NCBI GenBank assembly: GCA_963977525.1
Contig: CAXBPC010000001.1
Span: forward strand, 62,001 to 126,000
Reading direction: 5' to 3'
Origin: Ancylomarina sp963977525
GTDB lineage: Bacteria; Bacteroidota; Bacteroidia; Bacteroidales; Marinifilaceae
Length of the DNA: 64,000 nucleotides
Below, in pieces: positions 26,534 through 34,513 of the stretch (position 1 is the stretch's first letter; each line of letters begins with the position of its first letter). The notes under the pieces are model-generated. The model was given only the letters and a program-made list of their open reading frames with translations. It had not been told where the DNA came from and ran no database searches. The translations under genes were made by a program, and so were the position numbers.

Positions 26534-29452
26534 TTATATATTTAATAGGAATTCAATCAGATTATCATCCCTGTGTAATTCAAATTTCTTTCTCAAGCGA
26601 TACCTGCTGATTTCAACACCCCGAACAGATATATTCATCAGGGGTGCGATTTCTTTGGTTGAAAGGTTCATTCTTAAATAGGCACACATTCTTAAATCTT
26701 TGGGGGAAAGCTGAGGGTATTCTTTTCTCAGTTTCTGAAGGTAATTTTCATGAACCTGATCAAAATGCAATTCAAATTGTTCCCAATCTTCTTCGCTATT
26801 GAATTCCTTTTCAACAGTTTTTGCCAATTTTTTAACTTGTACAAGAGCCATAGGATCCTGTATTTTTTTCAGAGCTTTTTTCAATTCTCCAAGAGCATAA
26901 GAAAGAACCTCATTTTTATGAATAATATTCATAGTCGAACTAGCCAATTCACGATTCTTGAAAACAACTTCATTTTTAAGCTTCTCGTTTCGTAGCTGCA
27001 CAATTTCCTTTTCAACCATAAGTGCCTCTTCCCGAAACTTTTGTTCTTTAGCCTTCAACTCTTCATTCTGTTTTTGTTTTAGGCGTATTTGTACGATTTT
27101 TATTCTTCTCCTGATTAAATAAACAGTTAGGAGTAGAATAAAAATACAACCAAGTAGATAAACGGTATAAGCGATTAAAGATCTATACCAAGGTGGAGCA
27201 ATAGAAAAATGAAATTCAGAAGATTGTGCTTTAATTCCATATTGATTTTGTGCATCAACTTTGAAAATATAATTTCCCTCAGGTAGATTCGTATATTCTT
27301 TTTGCAGCGTACTTCCACATACTGAAGGTTCATCCTCAAAACCGATCAATTGATAGTGATAACGCACTAAATCTGGATCGCTATATTGAGGTGCAGAAAA
27401 ATTGAATCGTAAAGCATTACTTTTATAAGGTAATGAAACTGATACACCATCATCTATTAAACTGGTTCGATTTATATCACCAAAATAGATTATTGAATCA
27501 TGAGGGCTTGTGATAGTAACTTCACGAATAAGCACCTGAAAATCGGAATCGTATTGTTTTGTTATAGAGGGGTTATAATGTACAAAGCCCCATTCGGTAC
27601 CAATCAATACATTTTTACGATTGTAAGTGTATGCATTCTCAAAAGCATTTGTAAAGGCATCTTTCAAAGATACAAAGGGTTTCCTAATCATCTCATATGA
27701 GTTTCCTATTTGCCTCTTTAATAAGCCTAGGTTACCTCCCTGAAAAAACCAAATATCACCATTCTCGTCCTCTGTTGACTTACTTACTCTTCTATCTGTA
27801 CCTAATAAATCATTTAGATATTTATGTGTATCAAAACGATCTAATTCTGGTGAGTACTTATAAAAACCAGTGGGACTTGAAAAAGCAATTTCTCCACGTA
27901 TCTTATGAACATTGATATTCAAATTAGTACCAAAACCATTATTTTCATCATAAAAACGATAATTGGTACAGGTATCCAAAGCAGAGTTTAAAAAGATTCG
28001 ATAAACCCCCTTATATCCATGACACATCCATATAGAATTATCATCATCCCATATCATTTCGCGAGAAGATTCATTAAAACCACCAATCTCTTTCACGAAT
28101 TGCCATTTCCAATTACTCTTTGCCGATTTCTCAAACAAAACTAATCCTGAATAGGTCCCCCCTATCATTTGATTTGGGAACTCTTTTTTATACAGATATT
28201 TCCAGCCTCCTTCAATATCACAAATCAATTCAGCTTGCTTGTTTTCAATTCGAAAAGTCCCTTTATTATGTCCACAAATCAACTCGCCATCAATCACTTG
28301 TAATGACCAAACCTGTCCCAATGTATTTTTAACCAATTCTAAATCATCTGCTTTTAACTTAGAATCTGAGTCGATAGGAAGCTCTTTACAAAACAAGCCC
28401 ATATTAGTACCCAAATAAAGATGATTGTTATGAACAATAGAGGTATATCCTGTTCCTATATCTCTATTCGTTTTCAAAAGAGACAAAGGAGAGCTAATCT
28501 CAATATAATCGATCCCATTATCGAGACCTAACCACAAATTTTTATCTTGATCTTGAAAAAGGCATAATATGGTATTATTTTGTAAGCCCTTATCCGAATT
28601 GATGTGCTGTATCAAAGCTCCAGACTTATCCATAATATATAAGCCATTCATCACACTACCAAAGGCATAAAGGTGATCATCAAGCGTTATAGCTGAAAAT
28701 AACTGACCCTTTTGAAATCTAGCATTAAGACTTGTATTCCAGACTTGGACCTTATCCCCATCAAATAAAAATAGTCCAGACGCAGCAGTTGCAATAAGTA
28801 TAGAATGATCAGAATAAGGCAAAATGCTCACAATTTCGATATCTTTAAAAAATCCTCCACCGCTCACCTGTTCAACATTCTGCTTATTCCAAAGACACAA
28901 GCCCTTTTCTTTTTCTTGGATAAATAGCTGATTATCTACTAAAAAACTATAGTGAAATTCAGTTTCGGCATTAAACACTGTAACTTCCCCACCCTTATAA
29001 TAAAGTATCTTTTGAAAGGAATGAAAAAGGATGCCTTCTTCAAAGGGGAAAATTTGCCAAATCTCAGAAAAATTCCGTTCAGCCTCAGGTACTAAATCCA
29101 CTAGAGAGTGATAACTCAACTTCCCCTGACTATCAGGTTCTAAATAACCAAATTCATTATACGCCCCTACATAAACCCTTTGCAAACTATCTACTGCCAG
29201 AGATCGGACCACAGAACTGTTTGGCATTGGAATCAATCGCCACGAATTACCATCAAATTCTAAAACCCCATCATTATTGGCAAAATACATTAAGCCATTT
29301 GAGCTTTGTACCATTTCCCAATTCTGTGAGCCTCCCTTATAATCACGTTTAGAGAAACTACGAATAAATGGAATCCCTACACTTTTAATCTCGGCAAAGG
29401 CACTGCTAACAACAAAACAAATGATAAAACTTAAACAGATAACTTTTCTCAC
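26534..29452 (-). CDS. Membrane-spanning one-component regulator: beta-propeller, Y_Y_Y, LuxR-type HTH
   Basis: This 972-residue protein has a signal peptide (ending VVSSAFAE). Many beta-propeller repeats follow (for example NLWLGLDNGIDYI and DIWFFQGGNLGLL), then a Y_Y_Y domain (about 685-755, LRFNFSAPQYSDPD). One membrane helix (about 758-780) precedes a coiled coil rich in Lys and Glu. The C-terminal LuxR-type helix-turn-helix covers about residues 912-972 (LSPKDLRMCAYLRMNLSTKEIA). No kinase or receiver domain is present, so it is not a hybrid two-component system. The periplasmic sensor probably binds a beta-glucan oligosaccharide and the cytosolic end binds DNA directly at the susC promoter. 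Confidence 0.88.
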   Translation of the reverse strand: MRKVICLSFIICFVVSSAFAEIKSVGIPFIRSFSKRDYKGGSQNWEMVQSSNGLMYFANNDGVLEFDGNSWRLIPMPNSSVVRSLAVDSLQRVYVGAYNEFGYLEPDSQGKLSYHSLVDLVPEAERNFSEIWQIFPFEEGILFHSFQKILYYKGGEVTVFNAETEFHYSFLVDNQLFIQEKEKGLCLWNKQNVEQVSGGGFFKDIEIVSILPYSDHSILIATAASGLFLFDGDKVQVWNTSLNARFQKGQLFSAITLDDHLYAFGSVMNGLYIMDKSGALIQHINSDKGLQNNTILCLFQDQDKNLWLGLDNGIDYIEISSPLSLLKTNRDIGTGYTSIVHNNHLYLGTNMGLFCKELPIDSDSKLKADDLELVKNTLGQVWSLQVIDGELICGHNKGTFRIENKQAELICDIEGGWKYLYKKEFPNQMIGGTYSGLVLFEKSAKSNWKWQFVKEIGGFNESSREMIWDDDNSIWMCHGYKGVYRIFLNSALDTCTNYRFYDENNGFGTNLNINVHKIRGEIAFSSPTGFYKYSPELDRFDTHKYLNDLLGTDRRVSKSTEDENGDIWFFQGGNLGLLKRQIGNSYEMIRKPFVSLKDAFTNAFENAYTYNRKNVLIGTEWGFVHYNPSITKQYDSDFQVLIREVTITSPHDSIIYFGDINRTSLIDDGVSVSLPYKSNALRFNFSAPQYSDPDLVRYHYQLIGFEDEPSVCGSTLQKEYTNLPEGNYIFKVDAQNQYGIKAQSSEFHFSIAPPWYRSLIAYTVYLLGCIFILLLTVYLIRRRIKIVQIRLKQKQNEELKAKEQKFREEALMVEKEIVQLRNEKLKNEVVFKNRELASSTMNIIHKNEVLSYALGELKKALKKIQDPMALVQVKKLAKTVEKEFNSEEDWEQFELHFDQVHENYLQKLRKEYPQLSPKDLRMCAYLRMNLSTKEIAPLMNISVRGVEISRYRLRKKFELHRDDNLIEFLLNI

Positions 29453-30498
29453 AATAAAACGATTTTAGGATCAGAACCTTCTATTAGTCGCATTTCAGTC
29501 ACAATACACAAAAAGGTTAGTATATAGATAAAGGGTAAAATAAACTTTAGAATAATATTTTCACACTTCTTCAACTTTGGAAAAAAAAAGATTTCATAAG
29601 ATAGGAAAATAATATGAATCCTAATCAATAACAAAAATATGTCATCCTAATTCAATAAGGTTCCTTTGAGATACATCTATCTAAAAATGAAATATAAATC
29701 AGTCTATTCAAAACTTAAAAATAGAACAAGGTAGTCTTTTGACGACAACATAAACCTTAAGATTGCAAATGGTAATACATTAATAAGAGCTAATAAACAC
29801 CCTCTATCCACGATAAAATATTAAGTATAAAACTTTGGTGTCTCTCCACAGCGCAACATATATATGACATAAATGTTAATCAAACTTAAAATCATTGTTT
29901 TTGATAAACTTGACAGATTTGACAAACAGACTGAGAAGCTATTTTACTTAATTTGATATCGCTAAAAACAAAAGCGAATCTAAAGCCATCTTACTGATTA
30001 AGAATAAAGCTCACAATCACAGTTACTTTACTAGCAATGGGATGATAAAGGACTACAAGGCGAGATTGATTACTAAATTGTATATAAACATACATAATGA
30101 AATTAATACATATGAAAATGAGCTGGGAACGCCTGTAATCCTATCGGGCGAAGAATAAAAATGATCAGAATAGGATGTAAAAAAACCGCGCATAGCTCGC
30201 CCAAAAATATAGCTCTCCGCCGCTTTCGGAAATTGTCCGCCCGAGTTCGAGGAGTCTCCGCCCAAGTTCGAGGAACCTCCGCCCGAGTTCGAGGAGCCTC
30301 CGCCCGATTTGGAAATAGTCCGCCCATTTTCACGGAAGCTAAAGCTAAATATTTAGGTGTTCGCCGCAAAAAATTGAATACGATCTCTTGAAAAGTAGAC
30401 TTGATATAATAAGCCTCTGCTTTTCTCACACTCTCACTACCAGATTTATGATCTGGATTACTAAGCATCCATTTTATTAATACCCCAATATTTAATTT
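29453..30498. other. 1-kb region without a confident gene; holds a tandem repeat
   Basis: I see no supported gene. The part at 29453-30100 is AT-rich with no clear structure and should hold the regulator promoter. A GC-rich 21-bp tandem repeat lies at 30216-30339. Open frames that cross the repeat are low-complexity and are not accepted as genes. Confidence 0.55.
30216..30339. repeat. 21-bp tandem repeat, six copies
   Basis: Six units begin with TCCGCC at 30216, 30236, 30257, 30278, 30299 and 30319, so spacings are 20 or 21 bp. The three central copies share the core TCCGCCCGAGTTCGAGGAG; the outer ones are decayed. GC content is far above the surroundings. The array lies 160 bp upstream of a small plus-strand gene. 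There are no unique spacers, so it is not CRISPR. Confidence 0.85.
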
Positions 30499-30789
30499 AT
30501 GCCAAATAACGATAGATTATTTAAAATGCCAGAAGCCAAACTTCTTGAACATGCAGAAGTCGTAGCTAGTTTGTATCCTACTGATGTAGTAGATTTTTCA
30601 GCTTTCGATTCTACTTTTACTCTTGAATACGGAGCAACAATTAAGAATTCGATTAATGCCGTAACAGCACTTAAATCGGATCAAGTGGTAATAGATGAAA
30701 TGGCTGAGCGTACACAAGATGTTCATGACGAGGAAGGAGAAATCAACCCTCCTTCTCATTCAAAAAAAACGCAAATCTCTATCAAGTAG
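30499..30789 (+). CDS. Small hypothetical protein, possibly truncated
   Basis: This 96-residue protein starts MPNNDRLFKMPEAKLL and contains YPTDVVDFSAFDSTF and VIDEMAERTQDV. No signal peptide or membrane segment is seen. The composition looks protein-like and codon use fits the neighbours. From memory it resembles the N-terminal part of a roughly 200-residue Bacteroidota family of unknown function; the last 20 residues (rich in Pro, Ser, Lys) would be an aberrant tail, so truncation is possible. The stop codon lies inside the loop of the terminator. It stands alone between a tandem repeat and the DJ-1 gene. Confidence 0.6.
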   Translation: MPNNDRLFKMPEAKLLEHAEVVASLYPTDVVDFSAFDSTFTLEYGATIKNSINAVTALKSDQVVIDEMAERTQDVHDEEGEINPPSHSKKTQISIK

Positions 30790-30802
30790 CGGCTTGCGTT
30801 TT
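30766..30802 (+). terminator. Intrinsic terminator overlapping the end of the 96-residue gene
   Basis: AAAACGCAA (30766-30774) pairs with TTGCGTTTT (30794-30802). The loop includes the TAG stop codon at 30787-30789. Overlap of coding end and terminator fits the idea that the gene was shortened. Confidence 0.7.
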
Positions 30803-30860
30803 ATTATATCAAAATTGATAAATTTTAATTAAGATTTCAATACATCAATCACTGCGATTC

Positions 30861-31562
30861 TTACTTCTTCAACATTTTTAATAACAATTCAGCTACAAGA
30901 GCAGATGATGCAGGATTCTGTCCAGTAATAAGGTTCCCATCCTGAACTGCATAGGCTTCCCAAGTTTTTCCACGACTATAGATGCCACCATTCTCTTTAA
31001 GCATATCTTCTACTAAGAATGGAACAACCTTAGTTAATTGAACTGCTTCTTCTTCCTCATTCGTAAATCCGGTAACCTTCTTACCTTTCACCAAGAACTC
31101 TCCATTTGCATTTTTTACATGTTTTAATGCTGCTGGAGCATGACAAACAAAGGCAACTGGTTTATTCGCTGCATAAAAATCCTGAATCAATTTCGCTGAT
31201 GTTTTATCCTCTGCTAAATCCCAAAGCGGTCCATGACCACCTGGATAAAAAACAGCATCGTAATCTTCAAAATTAATGTTGGCTAGTGCAATTGTTTCTT
31301 TAACCATTTTCTGAACAGCCTCATCTTTGTTAAAACGCTCCGTATCTTCTGTTGCATTCTGAGGTAAATTCGAAGTTGGATCTATTGGGGCTGCTCCGCC
31401 TTTTGGTGTTGCAATCGTAATATCAACTCCCTGATCAACTAATGTATAATATGGGTTGGCAAATTCTTCCACCCAAAATCCTGTTTTGTGCCCTGTATCT
31501 CCCATTTGAGAGTGTGAGGTTAAAACAATTAGTACTTTTAAAGCTCCTGCTGCTATTGACAT
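30861..31562 (-). CDS. DJ-1/PfpI family protein (Hsp31-like class)
   Basis: This 233-residue protein has a glutamine-amidotransferase-like fold. The nucleophile is C140 in AFVCHAPAAL, followed by H141, and the partner Glu lies in GFWVEEFANPY (E32 or E33). YPGGHGPLWDL supplies the oxyanion region. This arrangement matches the Hsp31/GLX3-like branch of chaperone or glutathione-independent glyoxalase enzymes, which deal with reactive carbonyls. It lies 48 bp behind a zinc-free medium-chain reductase gene, in a cluster that looks like a TetR-controlled electrophile-response unit. Confidence 0.88.
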   Translation of the reverse strand: MSIAAGALKVLIVLTSHSQMGDTGHKTGFWVEEFANPYYTLVDQGVDITIATPKGGAAPIDPTSNLPQNATEDTERFNKDEAVQKMVKETIALANINFEDYDAVFYPGGHGPLWDLAEDKTSAKLIQDFYAANKPVAFVCHAPAALKHVKNANGEFLVKGKKVTGFTNEEEEAVQLTKVVPFLVEDMLKENGGIYSRGKTWEAYAVQDGNLITGQNPASSALVAELLLKMLKK

Positions 31563-31610
31563 ATCTTTGTGTTTTTAAATATTAATAATTGGTATATATT
31601 CATTTTGGAA

Positions 31611-32603
31611 TTAGATCTTCACGACCATTTTCCCTTTGTTCTTGCCTTCAAATAAATTGATAAATGCTTGAGGTGTATTTTCAAACCCTTCAACTACAGT
31701 TTCAGTCGATTTCAGTTTACCTTCTTGCAACCATTGAGCCAATTTGGAAATGGCTTCGCCATATTTCGCCATATAATTGAACACTATAAAGCCTTGCTTT
31801 AATACTGAATTCTTAATCAAAATAGAATCCAACCTAGGCCCCATTGGCATACTAGTAGCATTATACATTGATATAGCACCACATACAATTACTCTTGCGA
31901 ACGTATTCAGATTAAACATGACGCCATCTGATATTTCACCTCCAACATTATCAAAATAAATATCTACTCCTTCTGGACAGGCTTCTGTAATCGCTTGCGT
32001 CATGTTCTCGGTAGTCTTGTAATTGATACCTGCGTCAAAACCATATTCCGATTTTAATACTTCAACCTTTTCATCGCTACCAGCAATTCCAACCACACGA
32101 CAACCTAATAGTTTTGCGATTTGACCTACAACACTACCAACAGCTCCGGCAGCACCAGATACAACAACTGTTTCCCCTGCTTTAGGCTTACCAATTTCAG
32201 TCAAACCTAAATATGCTGTAAGGCCTGTCATTCCTAGGAGACCTAAATAAGTTGATAAAGGAGCCTTGTTAGGATCAACTTTCATTAATTCCTCGCCATT
32301 GTGAGTCTGGTACTCTTTCCATTCTAGCATTCCAGTTACGAAGTCACCTTTCTTAAAGCCATCTAGGTTTGATTCCATGACTTCTGTAATCATTCCAGAA
32401 CTCAAAGCCTTATTTAATTCAAATGGCTCGATATAAGATTTACCTTCCATCATTCTCCCTCTTAAATAAGGGTCAACTGAAATATAAGTTGCCTTTAAAA
32501 GCATTTCATTTTCATTAATTTGTGGTAAATCCTCATTTACTAAATTAAAATCGGACAATTGAGGTGTACCTATTGGCCTTGTATTTAAATGTATTGTTTT
32601 CAT
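31611..32603 (-). CDS. NADP-dependent medium-chain oxidoreductase (CurA/prostaglandin-reductase-like)
   Basis: This 330-residue protein begins NTRPIGTPQLSDF and has an N-terminal GroES-like part (VDPYLRGRM). The Rossmann domain is marked by VVSGAAGAVGSVVGQIAKLLGCRVVGIAGSDEK around residue 150. The Zn ligands of alcohol dehydrogenases are absent. Members reduce alpha,beta-unsaturated ketones and aldehydes with NADPH. A near-perfect TetR-type palindrome lies 16 bp upstream of the start codon, which links its control to the TetR gene in the cluster. Confidence 0.9.
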   Translation of the reverse strand: MKTIHLNTRPIGTPQLSDFNLVNEDLPQINENEMLLKATYISVDPYLRGRMMEGKSYIEPFELNKALSSGMITEVMESNLDGFKKGDFVTGMLEWKEYQTHNGEELMKVDPNKAPLSTYLGLLGMTGLTAYLGLTEIGKPKAGETVVVSGAAGAVGSVVGQIAKLLGCRVVGIAGSDEKVEVLKSEYGFDAGINYKTTENMTQAITEACPEGVDIYFDNVGGEISDGVMFNLNTFARVIVCGAISMYNATSMPMGPRLDSILIKNSVLKQGFIVFNYMAKYGEAISKLAQWLQEGKLKSTETVVEGFENTPQAFINLFEGKNKGKMVVKI

Positions 32604-32618
32604 TTTTCTCTTATTATT

Positions 32619-32632
32619 AATGAATGTTCATT
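32619..32632. promoter_or_regulatory. TetR-type operator upstream of the MDR gene
   Basis: AATGAATGTTCATT differs at one base from the perfect palindrome AATGAACGTTCATT found upstream of the doxX-tetR genes at 34409. Position just ahead of the start codon fits repression. Confidence 0.75.
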
Positions 32633-32673
32633 CTCTTGTTAGGATAAAAAAGGGTGAATGCATTAAGTAATCA

Positions 32674-33333
32674 TCATAAACGCCCTAATTCTTCTATTTG
32701 ATCAGATTCTAAGATCTGTGTCTTTGGTTTCAATTTTGCTAAATGATGCATAGCACTTGCAATAGATTCAGCTTCAATAGCTCTATACTTTTTAAACTTC
32801 CCAACTAAAAATATTTGAGCTATACTTATGAGTAACCCGCCTATAGACTCACCAATTCGTGTCTCTTCTCTAAAACCTTTTATTAATGATGGTCTGAGAA
32901 TATAGGTATTAGGAATATGCTGATTTAAAACGGCATCTTCCATCTCTCCTTTGGTTTTATTATAAAAAATTTGGCTCTCCGCATTGGCTCCTAGTGCCGA
33001 AACAACTAGAAAGCTACTAATTCCATTTTTCTTAGATAAGTAAGCTGCTGAAACAGGAATACCAAAGTCAATCTGCTTATAAATCCCTTTGTCCTTCGTT
33101 TTATTGGCTGTCGTTCCAATACAACAGAACACTTCGTCTCCAATAAAATTAGAATCAAAAGCCTCTAATTTTAAAAGATCTCCTATAAATACTTCTAATT
33201 TTGGATGTTTAAGTCCCAAGGCTCTTCGTGAAAACACTTTAACTTTCTCATAAGCTTCATCAGCTAATAAACGATTTAAAAGTAATTTCCCTGTTAAGCC
33301 AGTTGCGCCAAGAATTAATGCCGTTTTTCCCAT
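32674..33333 (-). CDS. NAD(P)H-binding reductase, atypical short-chain dehydrogenase
   Basis: This 219-residue protein has a Rossmann fold with GATGLTGKLLL at residues 9-19 and FLVVSALGANAESQIFYNKTKGEME (Ser and Tyr-Asn-Lys around the active site). It resembles the HTATIP2/YbjT-type atypical short-chain dehydrogenases. The substrate is unknown. It starts 11 bp after the tetR stop and is probably co-transcribed with it. Its place in the cluster suggests a role in quinone or aldehyde stress. Confidence 0.82.
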   Translation of the reverse strand: MGKTALILGATGLTGKLLLNRLLADEAYEKVKVFSRRALGLKHPKLEVFIGDLLKLEAFDSNFIGDEVFCCIGTTANKTKDKGIYKQIDFGIPVSAAYLSKKNGISSFLVVSALGANAESQIFYNKTKGEMEDAVLNQHIPNTYILRPSLIKGFREETRIGESIGGLLISIAQIFLVGKFKKYRAIEAESIASAMHHLAKLKPKTQILESDQIEELGRL

Positions 33334-33344
33334 CTCTTCTTTTA

Positions 33345-33923
33345 TTATATTCGAATACTATCCCAAGCTGCTTGAAAAGCAATAGCTTTTAAGTCTTCTT
33401 TCAACTCAAAATCTTCTCTTTGCTGTGCAGTCATTAAAAATGCTAAAGGATATATGGCATAAGCATAGAGAATGTATGGACAAACATCTTTAATGATCCC
33501 TTCGCTCTTTCCTCGCTCCCATAATTTCAATAAGGGCTCAATATTCTTCAATCCCTCTTGTCTACTTTTTTCATCAATCATAGGTGTGTTATCACACTGT
33601 GAGAGAAAATTCGATTCTTCAGGCTGATCAATTTTATAATTAGCAATATTATTCCATATAATCTCAAATCCTTTTTTAACAGGCATTTCCTCGGAGAAAT
33701 TTTGAAAAGCGTGCTCGCTAAAAGCACTCTTTACTTCAAGGTATAATTGGTTGATTAAATCTTGCTTATTCTTAAAGTAAATATAGATTGTAGCAGGTGA
33801 CACATTAGCCAATTTCGCTATTTTTGACATAGGCGCTGCATGGAATCCATTATTATTAACTAAACTCAAAGTTGCCTTTAATAAGGCTTTACGTTTATCT
33901 GGACTCTTTACTCTTGTTACCAT
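33345..33923 (-). CDS. TetR/AcrR family repressor
   Basis: This 192-residue protein has a classical N-terminal TetR helix-turn-helix at about residues 10-55 (ALLKATLSLVNNNGF, then SPATIYIYFKNKQDLI). The C-terminal two thirds is a helical ligand-binding domain. Its start overlaps the end of doxX by 7 bp, so the two are translationally coupled. Two copies of an AATGAAC/GTTCATT palindrome, upstream of doxX and upstream of the MDR gene, are the probable operators, giving autorepression and control of the reductase. The ligand is probably a reactive or lipophilic electrophile, which is inference. Confidence 0.9.
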   Translation of the reverse strand: MVTRVKSPDKRKALLKATLSLVNNNGFHAAPMSKIAKLANVSPATIYIYFKNKQDLINQLYLEVKSAFSEHAFQNFSEEMPVKKGFEIIWNNIANYKIDQPEESNFLSQCDNTPMIDEKSRQEGLKNIEPLLKLWERGKSEGIIKDVCPYILYAYAIYPLAFLMTAQQREDFELKEDLKAIAFQAAWDSIRI

Positions 33924-34384
33924 AGTTTGCTCATTACCGGTGATGATACTTGCTTAATTTTCCAAGCTATTGCTAAAAACAGAAACTGGAATGGTAATCT
34001 TATTAATGCCGCCTTATGAGATCCAATAGCAGGTGTATCTGAAATGATATCCCAAATATGTACGGGTAAAAAAAGCAACATTAGGATGAATATACCTGTA
34101 GCTGCAATTCTTGCATATTTTGCAAATAACAAGAACACACCTAAAGCGACTTCAACAATTCCTGATAGATAAATTATTGCCATGGGAAATGGTAAGAAGC
34201 TCGGCACAAATGGTAAATAAAAATCGGGCTTTATAAAATGTTGTGCCCCTCCCATAAGCATAAATAGGGCGAAGAATATTCTAACTCCAAACCATATCTT
34301 ATTTGTAATACTCATCCTAAATTGTTTAATATTCGATAATATTTCATCAGTATTTAATACACTTTCCTGATTCTGTTGATACAA
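33917..34384 (-). CDS. DoxX-family membrane protein
   Basis: This protein has four predicted membrane helices: WFGVRIFFALFMLMGG, FPMAIIYLSGIVEVALGVFLL, AATGIFILMLLFLPVHIW and FQFLFLAIAW. The longest frame gives 155 residues; Met24 (MSITNKIWFG, start 34315) is an equally good start and would give a normal-length DoxX protein without the extra polar N-terminus. DoxX proteins are small inner-membrane proteins linked to redox or detoxification modules. It is the first gene of the TetR unit, and the operator palindrome lies 25 bp upstream of the longer start. Confidence 0.82.
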   Translation of the reverse strand: MYQQNQESVLNTDEILSNIKQFRMSITNKIWFGVRIFFALFMLMGGAQHFIKPDFYLPFVPSFLPFPMAIIYLSGIVEVALGVFLLFAKYARIAATGIFILMLLFLPVHIWDIISDTPAIGSHKAALIRLPFQFLFLAIAWKIKQVSSPVMSKLW

Positions 34385-34408
34385 ATATATATAAATATTT
34401 TAATAATG

Positions 34409-34422
34409 AATGAACGTTCATT
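34409..34422. promoter_or_regulatory. Perfect TetR-type operator upstream of doxX-tetR
   Basis: AATGAACGTTCATT is a perfect 14-bp palindrome. A second site with one mismatch lies at 32619. Shared sequence and position ahead of both units make it the probable binding site of the TetR protein. Confidence 0.8.
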
Positions 34423-34444
34423 TTTGTTTTAACAATTTTTATAT

Positions 34445-34474
34445 AAAAAAAGGCCGAAACTTGCGTTTCGACCT
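34445..34474 (-). terminator. Intrinsic terminator after nhaA
   Basis: The stem AGGCCGAAAC with GTTTCGACCT (34451-34460 with 34465-34474) has a TTGC loop and a run of A on the plus strand, giving a U-tract in the minus-strand RNA. Confidence 0.88.
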
Positions 34475-34513
34475 ACAAACTAAACTTGAAAACTAAACTT
34501 GATGTAAAATGGA

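Noticed and set aside
29449..29634. Small minus-strand frame upstream of the regulator
   Set aside because: It is AT-driven, hydrophobic and overlaps the regulator start; no family or ribosome site supports it.
30103..30468. Minus-strand gene of 121 codons across the 21-bp repeat
   Set aside because: Its translation is a low-complexity Arg/Thr/Glu/Pro repeat created by the tandem DNA repeat, with no family and no clear ribosome site. A coding role is not supported.
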